DNA of 64,000 nt from contig NW_025920103.1 of assembly GCF_902686445.1 (NCBI RefSeq), positions 2,898,783 to 2,962,782 on the forward strand, written 5' to 3'. A model generated the notes under the pieces. The model ran no database searches, was not told the origin of the DNA, and worked only from the letters and a program-made list of their open reading frames with translations. Within the stretch, counting starts at the first letter, position 1. Every line of letters starts with the position of its first letter. The DNA comes from Sciurus carolinensis (lineage: Eukaryota > Chordata > Mammalia > Rodentia > Sciuridae). The translations under genes were made by a program, and so were the position numbers. Shown here in pieces: positions 9,941-22,539 of the stretch.

Positions 9941-11283
9941 GATGGAGCCCAGAGTCAGAACCCAAAGCCCAGAGTGAAGAGCACAGAGCCATGGCCCAGA
10001 ACACAGAGCACAGAGCACACAGCACAGACTACAGAGCCATAGCCCAGAGCACAGAGTGCAGAGCACAGAGCACAGAGCACAGAGCAGCACAGAGCACAGA
10101 GCACAAAGCACAGAGCCAAGACCCAGAGTAGGGAGACAGAGCCCAGAGCACAGAGCACAGAGAACAGGGTGTACAGCACACATCAGAGAGCACAGAGCAC
10201 ATTGTACTGAGCACAGAACACAGAGCCCACAGCCCAGAGCTCTGAGCAAGGAGCCCCCAGCACAGAGCACAGAGAATAGAGCCAGAGCCCAGAGCATAGA
10301 GTGCAGAGCACAGAGCAAAGAGACCAGAGTACAAGAGCACAGAGCCAAGAGCACAGAGCACAAGAGCACAGAGCCAAGAGCACAGAGCACAGAGTCAGAG
10401 CCCAGGGCCAAGAGCACTGACTACAGAGACCTGAGCACAGAGCACAGAGTGAGTGTTCAGAGCCCGAGCCCAGCACACAGAGCACAGAGAACAAAGGAGG
10501 ATCCCAGAATCAGAGCCCAGACACAGAGTACAGAGCACAGAGCACAGAGCCAGAGCCCAGAGCACAGAGCATCAAAGCCCAGAGCCAAAGCTCAAAGACC
10601 AGAGCAGAGAGCACAAAGCACAGAGCCAAGAGCCAGAGTAGAGAGACAGAGCCAGGAGTCAAATCCCAGAACCCAAAGAACACAGAACAGGCCATAGAGC
10701 ACAGAGCCAGGGTAGAGAGCACAGTGTACAGTGCCAGAGCATAGAGTACAGAGCATAGAGCACAGAGCCAGAGCACAAAACATAGAGTACAGAACCAGAG
10801 CCCTGAGCACAAAACAGAGAGAACAGAGTAGGAACCCAGAGACAGAGCCTGGAGGACAGAGTGCATAGCATAGAGCACAGAGCACAGAGAACAGAGCACA
10901 GAGCATGGAGTGCAGAGCACAGAGATCAGAGTACAGAGCGCAGAGACCAGAGATGAGAGCACAGAGCCCAGTGCCCAGAGCCCATAGCAGAGAACACACA
11001 GCATAGAGTCAGAGCCCAGAGCACAGCCCAGAAAACAGAGTCCAGAGCACACAGTACAGAGCACAGAGCACAGAGCCCAGAGCACAGAGTTCAGTGCACA
11101 GAGACAAAGACCAGTTTGTAGAGCCCAGAGGACAGAGCACAGAGCATAGATCCCAGAACACAGAGCCCAGAGCCCAGAGCACAGAGCACAGAGCCAGAGC
11201 CAGAGTACAGAGACAGAGCACAGAGCACAGTGACCAGAATCCAGAGCACTGAGCAGAGAGCACAGAGCCACAGCCCAGAGCTC
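9941..11283 (+). repeat. Array block 2, ACAGAGC on the plus strand
   Basis: Fairly regular heptamers with six-base slips (for example AGCAGCACAGAGC near 10,080). Open frames across it (plus 10056-10697, 213 codons; minus 10510-11271, 253 codons) are by-products of the heptamer. It ends in the palindromic switch at 11265-11303. Confidence 0.9.
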
Positions 11284-11746
11284 CAGATCTGGGCTCTTGG
11301 CTCTGTTCTCTGTGCTCCAATTTGTGCTCTGTGCTCTTTACTCTGTTCTCTGTGCTATGTACTCTCAGCTCTGGGCTCTGGTGGTGTGCTATGCTGTCTT
11401 TGCTCTGGTGTCTATGCTCTGGGCTCTGGCTCTAGGCACTGTCTCTGATTTGGCTCTTTTCTATGCAATCTGGACTTAGGATCTGGGTTCTGTGCTCCAT
11501 GCTCTGTGCTCTGTGCTCTGCGCTCTGTACTCAGTGCTCTGTACTCTGTGCTCTGTACTCTTGGCTCAGTGCTGTGGTCTCTGGTCTCAGAGATCTGTAC
11601 TCTGTCTCTGAGCTCTGGTCTCTGGGGTCTGGGCTGTGTGCTCTGTGCTCTGTGCTCTGAGATCTGGGCTCTGTGATCTGTGCTCTGGGCCCTGACTCTG
11701 TACTCTGCACTCTGTGCTCTGGGTTCTGGCTCTGGGATCCTTCTCT
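11284..11746 (-). repeat. Array block 3, GCTCTGT on the plus strand
   Basis: A short inverted block between a palindromic switch on the left and the GATCCTTCTCTGAGCCCAG switch core on the right. With block 2 it forms potential inverted-repeat arms. Confidence 0.9.
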
Positions 11747-12661
11747 GAGCCCAGTGCACAGAGTACAGAGCACAGAGACTATAGAACAGAGCCCAGAGCA
11801 CAGAGAACAGTGCCCAGAGCTCAGAGCCAGAGCCAGAGTACAGAGCGCAGAATGCAGACCACAGAGCACAGAGCACAAAGCCAGAGCCTAGAGCTCAGCA
11901 TGCAGACCAGAAAGCACATAGCTCAGAGCACAGATCCAGAGCACAGAGACAGAACAGAAAGCCTACATCCCAGAGCTCACAGCAGAGAGCACACAGAACA
12001 GAGATAGAGCCCAGGTCAGAGCACAGAGCACAGAGCACAGAACCAGAGCACAGAGCAGAGAGCACAGAGCCAGAGCCCAGAGCCCAGAGTGCAGAGCACA
12101 AATCACAGAGCCCACAACACTGAGCCCAGAGCACAGGGCAAAGAGCACAGAGTGCAGAGTGCAGAACAGAGAGCACATAGCTCAGAGCATAGATACAGAG
12201 TACAGAGACAGAACACAAATCCCACATCCCAGAGCTCACAACACAGAGCACAAAGAACAGAGATAGAGCCCAGAGTCAGAGCCCAGAGCAAAGAGTGCAG
12301 AGCACAGAGCACAGAGCCAGAGCACAGAGCAGAGAGCACAGAGCCAGAGACCAGAGTTCAGAGTGCAGAGCACAGAGCCCACAGCACTGAGTCCAGAGCA
12401 CAGAGCAAAGAGCACAGAGCCAGACCCAGAGCACAGAGTGCAGAGAAGAGAGCACAGAGAACAGAGCTAGAACACTGATCCAGAGTCCAGAGTGAAGAGT
12501 ACAGTATAAAGAGCCAGAATAGCCAGAACCCAAAGCCAGAGACCAGATCGCAGAGTGCAGAGCCAGAGCACAGAGCACAGAGCCAGAGCACAGAGCTCAT
12601 AGCCCAGACTAAGTTTAGAAAAACAGAACAAAGACCAGAGCCCAGAGGTCAGAGCACAGAT
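11747..12661 (+). repeat. Array block 4, ACAGAGC on the plus strand, up to the first LTR
   Basis: It contains two copies of a unit with CCCAGAGCTCACA followed by AGAGATAGAGCCCAG (about 11,970 and 12,235). Its last about 180 bp is clearly paralogous to 14,548-14,735, which is what reveals the empty LTR site there. Confidence 0.9.
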
Positions 12662-13153
12662 TGTTGAGAGCAGGGTGGTATCTGTGCTGCTAACTGTCTC
12701 AAGGACAAACAGGACTGCTGGGCCCCTGTGCTTACCAAGGTTGTTAAGAGATATTTGTCCGAGGAATGTGCAGTTGCCTGGAGACCTTATCCGTCAAGGA
12801 CGAGAGCAGGGCCTAGCCCCGACTCAGCTCCTGAATAGTTCACCTGTTCCCTCCCCCCTTCTTCCTCTAGGACCGTCCAGTTCTGGCCGGACCCAATGAA
12901 AATCAAATAGATTGACCGGACCCAACCAGGGGAGGTTTAGCTGTTCGAATGTTAGCCAATTAGAAGAACACTGTAAAACTGCTTGCTTTTCCTTATAAAA
13001 ACCCTGCTGACGAGGGCTCGGGGCCTCTCCTAGCGTCGTTGATTAAGGACGCAGAGGACCGGGTTCGAACTCGCTAATAAATGACTCTTTGCTGCTTGCA
13101 TTGATCGTGGTCTCTGGTGGTCCTTGTGGGGTCTCAAGCCTTTGGGCACAACA
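12662..13153 (+). mobile_element. Solo LTR, class I (gammaretrovirus-like) ERV, copy 1
   Basis: A 492-bp element beginning TGTTG and ending CAACA (5-bp terminal inverted repeat), flanked by the 4-bp direct repeat AGAT (12658-12661 and 13154-13157). Four-base target duplications and TG...CA ends are typical of gammaretroviral integration. The U3-R-U5 layout is visible: TATAAAA at 12994-13000 and AATAAA at 13076-13081, about 80 bp apart, then a short U5. No internal retroviral sequence is present, so it is a solo LTR left by recombination. The 74-codon open frame inside has no significance. Confidence 0.92.
12994..13000 (+). promoter_or_regulatory. TATA box of LTR copy 1
   Basis: TATAAAA preceded by CCT and followed by a GC-richer start region. 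It lies about 80 bp before the AATAAA at 13076. If active it would send transcripts rightwards into the ACAGAGC strand of the array. Confidence 0.7.
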
Positions 13154-16100
13154 AGATCACAGAGACCACAGCGCAGAGCTGAGACCAAGAGTACAGAGAC
13201 AGAACACAGAGTTCAGAGCCCAGAGCTCCCAGCATAGAACACAGAGAACAGAGATAGAGTCCAGAGTCAGAGCCCAGAGAGTAGAGTGAGGAGCACAGAG
13301 CAAAGAGCCAGAGCCCAGAGCACAGAGTGCAAAGAACAGAGCACTGAGTCAGAGCACAGAACACAGAGCACAGAGCACAGAGAGCAGGGCATACTGCACA
13401 GATCAGAGAGTACAGTGCCAGAGCACAGAGCACAGAATACAGAAAACAGAGCACAGAACATAGATCCCAGAGCCCAGACCCAGAGTACAGAGACAGAACA
13501 CAGTCCACAGCCCAGAGCTCAGAGCAAAGAGCCCACAGCACAGAGCACAGAGAACAGAGCCAGAGCACAAAGCCTGAGCCCAGAGCGCACAGTGCAGAGT
13601 GCAGTGCACAGAGACCAGAGTGCAGAGCCCAGAGCACAGATCACCGAGGCAGGGCTCACAGACAAGAGCACTGTGACAGAGACTTGAGCACAGGGCACAG
13701 AGCACAGAGCCCAGATCAGAGATCACAGAGAACAGAGAAGGAGCCTAGCACCACAGCGCAGAGCACAGAGTGCAGAGCACAGAACCTGGAGCCAAGTCCC
13801 AGACACCAGAGCAACGAGGCAGAGCACAGAGCCAAGAACTCTGAGCAAACAGACATGAGCACAGGGTGCAGAGCACAGAGCCAGTGCTTAGAGTCAGAGC
13901 AGAGAGCACAAAGAACAGAGGAGGAGCCCAGAGTGCAGAGTGCACAGCATGGGGTACAAAGCAGTGAGCCAAGAACCAGAGTTAGAAAAAGGGCTCAGAG
14001 CCAGATCCCTGATCACCCACCCCAGAACAGAGAGAACAGAGCATAGAGCACAAAGTACAGAGCCAGAGCACAGAGCCAGGACCTAGAGAACAGAGTTCAG
14101 AGCCAAAGCCCAGAGTATTGAGACAGAGACTGAAGCCAGAGCCCAGAGCACACAGCCCAGAGCAGAGAGCACAGAACACGGAGCCAGAGCATAGAGGGCA
14201 GAGCCAGAGCAAAGAGCATGGAATGCAAAGCACAGATACCAGAGCACAGAGCACAGTAACCAGAGACTAGAACACAGAGCACAGAGCACAGAGCACAGAA
14301 CCAGAGGGAGAGGGCAGAGACCAGAGCACAGACCACAGAGAAGAGAGCCCAGAACACAGAGTCCAGAGCACAGAGCACAGAGCACAGAGCAGTGGGTATA
14401 GAGGCCAGAGCACACAGCACAGATCACAGAGCCCAGTGCACAAATCAACAAGTTGAGATCCCAGAGCACAGAGCCCACAGCACAGAGCAAAGAGCACAGA
14501 GCCAGAGCCCAGAGTACAGAGAAGAGAGTGCAGAGAATAGAGCCAGAGTACTGATCCAATGTCCAGAGTGAAGAGTGCAATACCTAGTGCCAGAAGAAAT
14601 AGCCAGAACCAAAAGCCAGAGCCCAGAGCACAGAGTGCAGAGCTAGAGCACAGAGCCAGAGCACAGAGCTCAGAGCCCAGACCAAGTATAGAGAAACAGA
14701 ACAAAGACCAGAGTCCAGAGGTTAGACCACAGATCACAAGAGACCACAGCACAGAGCTGAGACCCAGAGTACAGAGACAGAACAAAGAGCCCAGAGCCCA
14801 GAATTTGTAGCACAGAGCACAGAGAACAGAGATAAGAGTCCAGAGTGAGAGCCCAGAGTGAGAGCCCAGAGCCCAGAGCCCATAGTGCAGAGAGTAGAGC
14901 CCAGAGCACAGAACCAGAGCACACAACACAGAGCACAGAGCACAGAGCACAAAGCACAAAGCACAGAGCACAGAGCATAAAGCACAGAGCCAAGACCCAG
15001 AGTAGAGAGACAGAGCCGAGAGACAGAGCCTAGAATCCAGAGAACAGAGAATAGGGTATACAGATCAGATTACAGAGCACAGAGTCAGAGAAGAGAGCAT
15101 AGAGCACAGTTCCAGAGTAGAGAGCACAGAGCAGCGAGCACAGAATACAGAGCCAGAGCCCAGAGAGCCAAGCACAGAGCACAAAGCACAGAACCAAGAC
15201 TGAGAGTGGATAGATAGGCCAAGAGCCAGAGCCCAGATCACAGAGCCCAAGGAACAGGGCATACAGCAGAGATCACAAAGCACAGAGACCAGAGCAGAGA
15301 ACACGGATCCCAGAGCCCACACTCAGAGTACAGAGACAGAACACAGCCCACAGCCCAGAGCTCAGAGCAAAGAGCCCACAGCACAGAGCACAGGGAATAG
15401 AGCCAGAGCCCAAAGCACAGAGTGCAGAGCACAAAGCACAGAGACCAGAGTACAGAACCCAGATCCCAGAACACAGAGCAGAGAGGCAGAGTCCATGCCC
15501 AAGAGTACTGAGCACAGAGACCTGAGCGCAGGGTGCAGTTCACACAGCATGGAGCACAGAACCAGTTCTCAGAGCCATAGTCCAGTACACAGAGCACAGA
15601 GAACAGAGGAGGATCGCAGACCAGAGCCCAGAGCGCAGAGTTCAGATCACAGAGCCAAGACCCAGAGTAGAGAGACAGAGCCAAGAGACAGAAACCAGAA
15701 CCTAGAGAACAGAGAGCAGGGCATACACCACAGATCACAGAGCACCGGGCCAGAGCAGAGAGCACAGAGCAGAGAGCACAGAACACAGAGTGAGAGCCCA
15801 AAACTCAGAGTGCAGAACACAGAGCACATAGCTCAGAGCATAGATCCAGAGTACAGAAAGAGAACACAGAGCCCACATCCCAGTGCTCACATCACAGAAC
15901 ATAGAAAATAGAGATAGAGCCCAGAGTCAGAGCCCAGAGCCCAGAGCCCAGAGCACAAGGCACAGAGTAAGACCCAGAGTAGAGAGACAGAGTCCAGAGC
16001 CAGAGCACAGAGCACAGAGCACAGAGAACAGGGTGTGAAGCACACATCACAGAGCACAGAGCCTGAGCTCAGAGCACAGAGTACAGAGCTCAGACTAAGA

Positions 16101-17484
16101 ATACAGAGACAGAACACAGCCCACAGCCCAGAGCTCAGAGCAAAGAGCCCACAGCACAGAGCACAGAAAACAGAGTCAGAGCACAGAGCCAGAGCCCAGA
16201 GTGCAGAGTGTAGAGCACAGAGCACAGAGACCAGAGTACAGAGCCCAGAACCCAAGCACAGAGCACAGATGCAGAGCTCAGGGCCAAGAACACTGAGCAC
16301 AGAGACCTGAGCCCAGGTTGCAGAACACAGAACACAGAACTAGTGCTCAGAGCCAAAGACCAGAGGAGAGCATGGAGAACAGAAAAGGAGCCCATGGCAG
16401 AGCAGAGTGCAGAGACCAGAGCACAGAGCACAGACACGAGCCCAGACACAGAGTACAGAGCCAGAGTATAGAGACAGAACACAGCACAGAGCACAGTGAC
16501 CAGAGACCAGAGCACAGAGCACAGTGCCAAAGCCAGTGGCACAGAGCACAGAGCCAAGAGTCAGAGTCTGGAGCACAGAGCCCAGAGCAGAGAGCACAGT
16601 GCACAGAGCACAGAGTGCAGAGTCAGAGCACAATGCACAGAGCCCTGAGCACAGAGCAGAGAGCAAAGAGTATAGAGAACAGAGTAGGAACTTAGAGACA
16701 GAGCCCGGAGGACAGAGTGCAGAGCACAGAGCACAGAGCACAGAGCTGAGAACCCAGACACAGAGTACAGAGAGAGAACACAGCACAGAGCACAGTGACC
16801 AGGGACCAGAGCACAGTGCATAGTGCCTGGAGCCTAGAGCACAGAGCCCAGAGCATAGAGCCAGAGGCCAGAGTGCAGAGACCAGAGCACAGAGCACAGA
16901 GAACAGAGCCCAGAACAGAGTCCAGAGCACAGAGCACAGAGCACAGAGCCCAGTACACAAATCAATGTTTTTAGATCCCAGAGCACAGAGAGCAGATCAC
17001 AGAACACAAACCAAAAGCCCAGAGTATACAGCCAGAGCACAGAGACCAGAGATGAGAGCACAGAGCTCTGTGCCCAGAGCACATAGCAGAGAGCACAGAG
17101 CACAGAGCCAGAGCCCAAAGTACAGAGTGCAGAGCACAAAGCCCAGAGAACACAGCCCAGAGCATACAGTACAGAGCACAGAGCCCAGTGCACAAATCAA
17201 TGAGCCCAGAGCCCAGAACACAGAACCCAGAGCCCAGTGCACAGAGCCAGAGACCAGAGCACAGAGCCCAGAACACACAGCTCAGAGCATAGAGCCCACA
17301 ACATAGAGTCCAGAGCACAGAGCACCAAGCAAAGAGCTGAGACACAGAGTACAGGGACAGAACATAGAGCCCAAAGCCTGGAGAACAGAGCCAGAGCCAG
17401 AGTAGAGAGATAGAGCACAGAGCTCAGAGCACAGTGACCAGAGTCCAGAGCACAGAGAAGAGAGAACAGAGCAACAGCCCAGAG
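13154..17484 (+). repeat. Array block 5, ACAGAGC on the plus strand
   Basis: It holds the paralogue of the LTR copy 1 integration site (14,548-14,790, with uninterrupted AGAT at 14731-14734). It also holds copies of the variable marker GCCCAGTGCACAAA at 14431 and 17183, with a variant at about 16948. Between about 15,300 and 16,250 repeated stretches read CAGAGACAGAACACAGCCCA. It ends in a perfect 16-bp palindrome at 17477-17492. Confidence 0.9.
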
Positions 17485-18720
17485 CTCTGGGCCTGGGCTC
17501 TTGACTCTGTGCTCTGGTCTCTGTGCTCTTTACTCTGTTCTCTGTGCTATGTACTCTCGGCTCTGGTCTCTGGCTATGCGCTCTGTGCTCTGTGCTCTGG
17601 GCTTAGGGTCTGGGCACTGTCTCTGACTCTGGGTCTGGGCTGAGTGCTCTGTGCTCTGCTTTCTGCAATCTGGGCTCTGGCTCTGGGCTCTGTGCTCTGA
17701 GCTCTGTGTTCTGTGCTCTGTGAAATGGTCTCTGGCTCTGGGCTCTGTGCTCTGAGCTCTGTGTTCTGTGCTCTGTGAAATGGTCTCTCTCTCCGAGCTC
17801 TGTGCTCTGTGCTCTGTCTCTGAGCTCTGGTCTCTGGGTTCTGGGCTCTGTGATCAGGGCTCTGTGCTCTATGCTCTGTGCTGTGGTCTCTGTACTCTGT
17901 ACTCTGGGCTACGTCCTCTAGGCTCTGGCTCTTCTGATGTCTGCATCTTCATCTTGGTTCTGGACACTGTGTCGTGTGCTCTGTGCTTTGTGCTCTGTGC
18001 TCTGCACTCTGGGCTCTGGGCTCTGGCTCTGGTCTCCTGCTCTGTGCTCTGTGCTCTGCGCTCTGCACTCTGAGCTCTGGCTCTGGGCACTCTCTCTGTT
18101 CTCTATGCTCTGTGCTGTGAGCTTGGGATGTAGGCTCTGTGTTCTGTCTTAGTACTGTGGATCTATGCTCTCAGCTATGTGCTCTCTACTGTGGTCTCTG
18201 ATATCTGTGTTCTGTGTTCTGGACTCTGGGCTCTGGGCTCTGGGCTATGTTCTGTGCTTTCTGAACTCTATGCTCTATGTTTTGTCTCTGAGCTCTGGTC
18301 TCTGGCTTCTGTGCTCTGAGCTCTGGGCACTCTTTGTGTTTTGACACTTGGTCAAAACTCTACACTTGGTCTGGTCACTGGGCTCTGTGCTCTGTGCTCT
18401 GGGCTCTGTGCTCTTGGATCTGTGCTCTGTCCTCTGTGCTCTGATCTCTATGCTTTGTTCTCTTGATCTGCATTCTGTGCTCTGTGCTCTGAGCTCTGTG
18501 CTCTGGCTCTGAGCTCTGTGCTCTGTGCTCTGCACTGTGGGCTCTGTGCTCTGTGCCCCATGCTCTGAGCTCTGTGCTATGGCTCTGTGCTCTGTGTTCT
18601 GTGCTCCGTACTCGGTACTCTGCACTCTGGGCTCTGGCTCTGGGCACCTGCTCTCTTTTCTGTGCTCTGTGCTTTGCTCTGTGCTCTGTGCTCTAGGTTC
18701 TGGCTGTGGGTTCCTGCTCT
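17485..18720 (-). repeat. Array block 6, GCTCTGT on the plus strand
   Basis: It contains a local near-perfect duplication of about 80 bp (17,677-17,698 onward and again from about 17,736), both copies ending CTGTGAAATGGTCTCT. It ends at the GTTCCTGCTCTGAGCCCAG switch core. Confidence 0.9.
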
Positions 18721-20700
18721 GAGCCCAGTGCACAAACCACAGATCACAGAGACAACAGCATAGACCAGAGCACAGAGAACAGTGCCCAGAGTTCAGAGAT
18801 AGGGCCAGAGTACAGAGAGAGGGCATAGAACCAGAGCCCAGAGTGCAGAGCACAGAGCACAGAACCAGAGCACTGATCCAGAGCCCAGAGTGTAGAGCAC
18901 GGACCACAGAGCACAGAGCACACTGCAAGGACCTAGAGAACAGAGAGAGAGTTCACAGCCCAGACTTAGAGAATTGAGACAGAGCATAGAACCAGAGACA
19001 AGAGCACACAGCACAGAGCACAGAGCACAAGAACAAAGTACAGAGCCAGCGTACAGAGACAGAGCACAGAGCACAGAGCACACTGCAAGGAGCCAGAGAA
19101 CAGAGAGTTCACAGCCCAGACATAGAGGATTGAGACAGAGCCTAGAACCAGAGACAAGAGCACAGAGCACAGAGCACAGAGATCAGAGCAGAAAGCACAT
19201 AGTTCAGAGCATAGATCCAGAGTACAGAGACAGAACACAGTGTCCCCATCCCAGAGCTCACAGCACAAAGCACAGAGAATGGAGAGAGAGCCCAGAGTCA
19301 AAACACAGAGCGCAGAGAGCAGAGCACAGAGTACAAACCCAGAGCACAGAGCACAATGCAGAGAGCACAGAGCACAGAGTTGGAGCCCAGAGTGCAGAGT
19401 GCAGAGCACAGAGCAGAGTCAGAGCATAGAACACAGAGCAGAGAGCAAGATCCCAGAGCTAGAGCTCAGAGCTCAGAGTGTAGAGCACAAGTCACAGGGC
19501 ATAGAGCCAGAGTACAGAGATAGAGCAGAGAGCCAGAGCACAGAGCACAGAGCACAGAGACTAGAGAAGAGAGCACATAACTCAGAGCATACATTGCAGA
19601 GCACAAAGCAAGATCACATAGCCAGAGTCAAAGCCCAGAGCCCAGAGCAAAGAGCACAGAGCACAGAAGACAGTGACCAGAGACCAGAGCACACAGCACA
19701 GTGCCTAGAGCCCAGACACAGAGCCCACATCACAGAGTCAGAGGCCAGAGTTCAGAGCCCCAGAACACAGAGCACAGAGTACAGAGCCCAGAAGAGAGTC
19801 CAGAGCAGAGAGCTCAGAGCACAGTGCCCAGAACCCAGAGCACAGAGCACAGAAAACAGAGCAGAGAGCACAGAGTGCAGATCACAGAGCACAGAGCAAA
19901 GAGCCCAGAGTTCAGAACCCAGAGCACAGAGCCCAGAGCTCAGAGTCAGGAGCACAGAGACCAGAGAACAGAGCCCAGAGCACACAGCACAGAGCACAGA
20001 GCCCAGTGCACACACACACACAAAAAAAAAACGAGCTGAGATCCCAGAACACAGAGCCCAGAGCACAGAGAACAGAGCACACAGAACAGAACACAGAGCC
20101 CAGTGCACAAAAAAATGAGCCGAGATCCCAGAACACAGAGACCAGAGCACAGAGCACAGAACAAGAGCCCACAACACAGAGCCAGAGCACAGAGACCAGA
20201 GATGAGAGCACAGAGCACAGTGCCCAGAGCTCATAGTAGAGAGCACACAGCACAAAGCACAGAGCCCAGTGCACAAATCAAAGAAACAAGAGCCCAGAGC
20301 ACAGGGCCCAGATCCCAGAGACCAGAGCACAAAGCACAGACCCAGAGCCCAGAGCACAGAGTCAGAGCACAGAATCCAGAGCACGGAGCACAGAGCCAGA
20401 GAACAGAGACAGAATACAGAGCACAGAACACAGAGACCAGAGCACAGAGCACTGAGCCCAGAGCCCAGACCAAGTGTAGAGAAACAGAACACAGAGACCA
20501 GAGCCTAGAGATCAGAGCACAGAGCACAGAGATCACAGCACAGAGCTGTGACCCAGAGTACAGAGACAGAACAGAGAGTCCAGAGCTCAGATCCAGAGCC
20601 AGAGTACTGAGAGAGCACAGAGCACAGAGCAAAGTGACCAGAGTCCAGAGCACAGAGCAGAAAGCACAGAGCCAGATCCCAGGGTCAGAGCCCAGAGCTA
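18721..20700 (+). repeat. Array block 7, ACAGAGC on the plus strand
   Basis: It begins at GAGCCCAGTGCACA. It includes a duplicated segment of about 130 bp around 18,930 and 19,085, both reading CACTGCAAGGA then CAGAGAACAGAGAG and GTTCACAGCCCAGAC. It also includes three closely spaced copies of the GCCCAGTGCACA marker (20001, 20100, 20263), one of them expanded to (CA)n plus A10. The 292-codon plus-strand frame at 19240-20118 is repeat-derived. Confidence 0.9.
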
Positions 20701-22539
20701 GGGGTCTGTGTTTCTTGGCTCTGTGCTCTGTACTCTGTACTCTGTTTGTGTTCTGGTCTCTGGTCTCTGTGCTTTTTACTCTTTGCTCTGTGCTCTGTAC
20801 TCTCAGCCCTGGATTCTGGCTCTTTGCTCTATGCACTGTGCTCTGACTCTGTGCTCTGAACTTTGTGCTCTAAACTCTGTGCTCTGGCCTCTGGCCTGGG
20901 CTCCTTCTCTGTGCATTGTGCTCTGTGCTTTGTGCTCTGTGCTCTGACTATTTGCTCTGGGCTCTGGCTCTGGGCTCTGACTCTGTGCTCTGTCCTCTGT
21001 GGTCTGCACTCTGCGCTCTGGGCTCTGACTCTGGGCTCTGACTCTGGGCTCTGTGCTCTGTGCTCTAGGATCTGGTTCCATGCTCGTTGCTAAGGTTTCT
21101 GGTCTCTAGGCTCTGTGCCCTGTTCTCTGTGCTCTGGGATTTGTGCTGTGGTATCTGGGTTCTGTGCTCTGGTCTCTGTGTTCTGTTCTCTGTGCTCTGA
21201 ACTCTGTGCTCTGGGGCCTCACTCTGTGCTCTGTGCTCTGTGCTCTGGTTCTGGTCACTGTGCTCTGTGTTCCAGACTCTGTGCTCTGGGTTCTGTGCTT
21301 TTTGCTCTGTGTTCTGCATTCTGTGTCTGGGCTCTGGGTTCTGGGCTCTGGGAACTGTGCTCTGTGCTCTGTTTTCTGATCACTATGCTCTGTGGTCTGG
21401 TCTCTGGTCACTGTGCTCTGTGTTCTGTCTCTGTACTCTAGCTCAGTACTCTGGGTCTGGGCTCATGGTTCTGTGCTCTGTGCTCTGGTGTCTGTGTTCT
21501 GGATTCTGTGCTCTGCACTCTGTTCTTGGTGCTCTGTGGTCTGTGCTCTGTTCTCTGGTCTCTGTGTTCTGTCCTCTGTACACTGTGCTCTGGCTCTGTG
21601 CTCTGTGCTCCTTCCACTGGGTTTCTGGGCACTGCGCCCTGTACTCTGGGCTTTGTGCTCTGTGCTCTGTGCTCTTGGCTCTGGACTCTGGCTCTGGGCT
21701 TTGACACTGTGCTCTGTACTCTGTGCTATGCACTCTGCACTCTGAGCTCTGACTTTGAACTCCTGCTCTGTGCTGTGTGCTCTGAGCTTTGTGCTCTGTG
21801 CTCTGAGCTCTGGCTACTTGCTCTAGGCTCTGGTTCTGGGCTGTGACACTGTGCTCTGTACTCTGTGCTCTGCACTCTTTGCTCTGGGCTCTGACTCTGC
21901 TCTCTGTGCTCTGCTCACTGAATCTGGACTCTGTGCACTAGACTCTGGGTTCTGGCTCTGTGCTCTGTGCTATGGTCTTTGGTCTCCTAGCTCTGTGGTC
22001 TGTTCTGTGTCTCTGAGCTCTGGTCTCTGTGATCTGTGCTCTGTGCTCTGGGCTCTGTGGTGTGGTCTCTATATTTTGTGCTATGTGCTCAGGGTTCAGT
22101 GCTCTGGGCTCTGGCTGTGGGCTCTGGGCTCTGGTCACTATGCTCTAAACTGTGTGCTCTGTCTCTGCATTCTGTCTCTGTACTCTGGGTCTGGGATTTC
22201 GACTCTGTGCTCTGTGCTCTGGTCTTTGTGCTTTGTGCTTTGTGCTGTGGTCTCTGTGTTCTGCATTCTGTGCTCTGTGCTCTATGCTCTTGCTCTGTGC
22301 TTGTGGTTGTGTGCTCTGGGCCCTAGCTCTAGGTTCTCTCTAATACTCTGGGTCTGGGTTCTGAATTCTGTCTGTGTTCTCTGGGTCCTGGCTCTCTGCT
22401 CTTCTCTCTGTGCTGTGCAGTCTGCACTTTGGTCTCTAGCTCTGGGCTCACACTCTGTTTTCTGTGCTCTGGTCTCTGTGCTCTGTGCTCTAGGCTGTGG
22501 CTCTGTGCTCTCAGATCTGTGCTCTGGGTTCCTGCTCTG
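20701..22539 (-). repeat. Array block 8, GCTCTGT on the plus strand
   Basis: A more diverged block. Non-heptamer words such as GGGTCTGGGTTCTGAATTCT (about 22,347) break the pattern, suggesting an older segment. It ends at GGTTCCTGCTCTGAGTCCAG. Confidence 0.9.

Noticed and set aside
12675..12899. 74-codon frame repeated in all three class I LTRs
   Set aside because: Shared only because the LTRs are copies of one another. It sits in U3, where no protein is expected for this type of element.
19240..20118. 292-codon plus-strand frame made of HRAQSTE-like repeats
   Set aside because: It is the other-strand product of the same heptamer, not a repeat protein gene.
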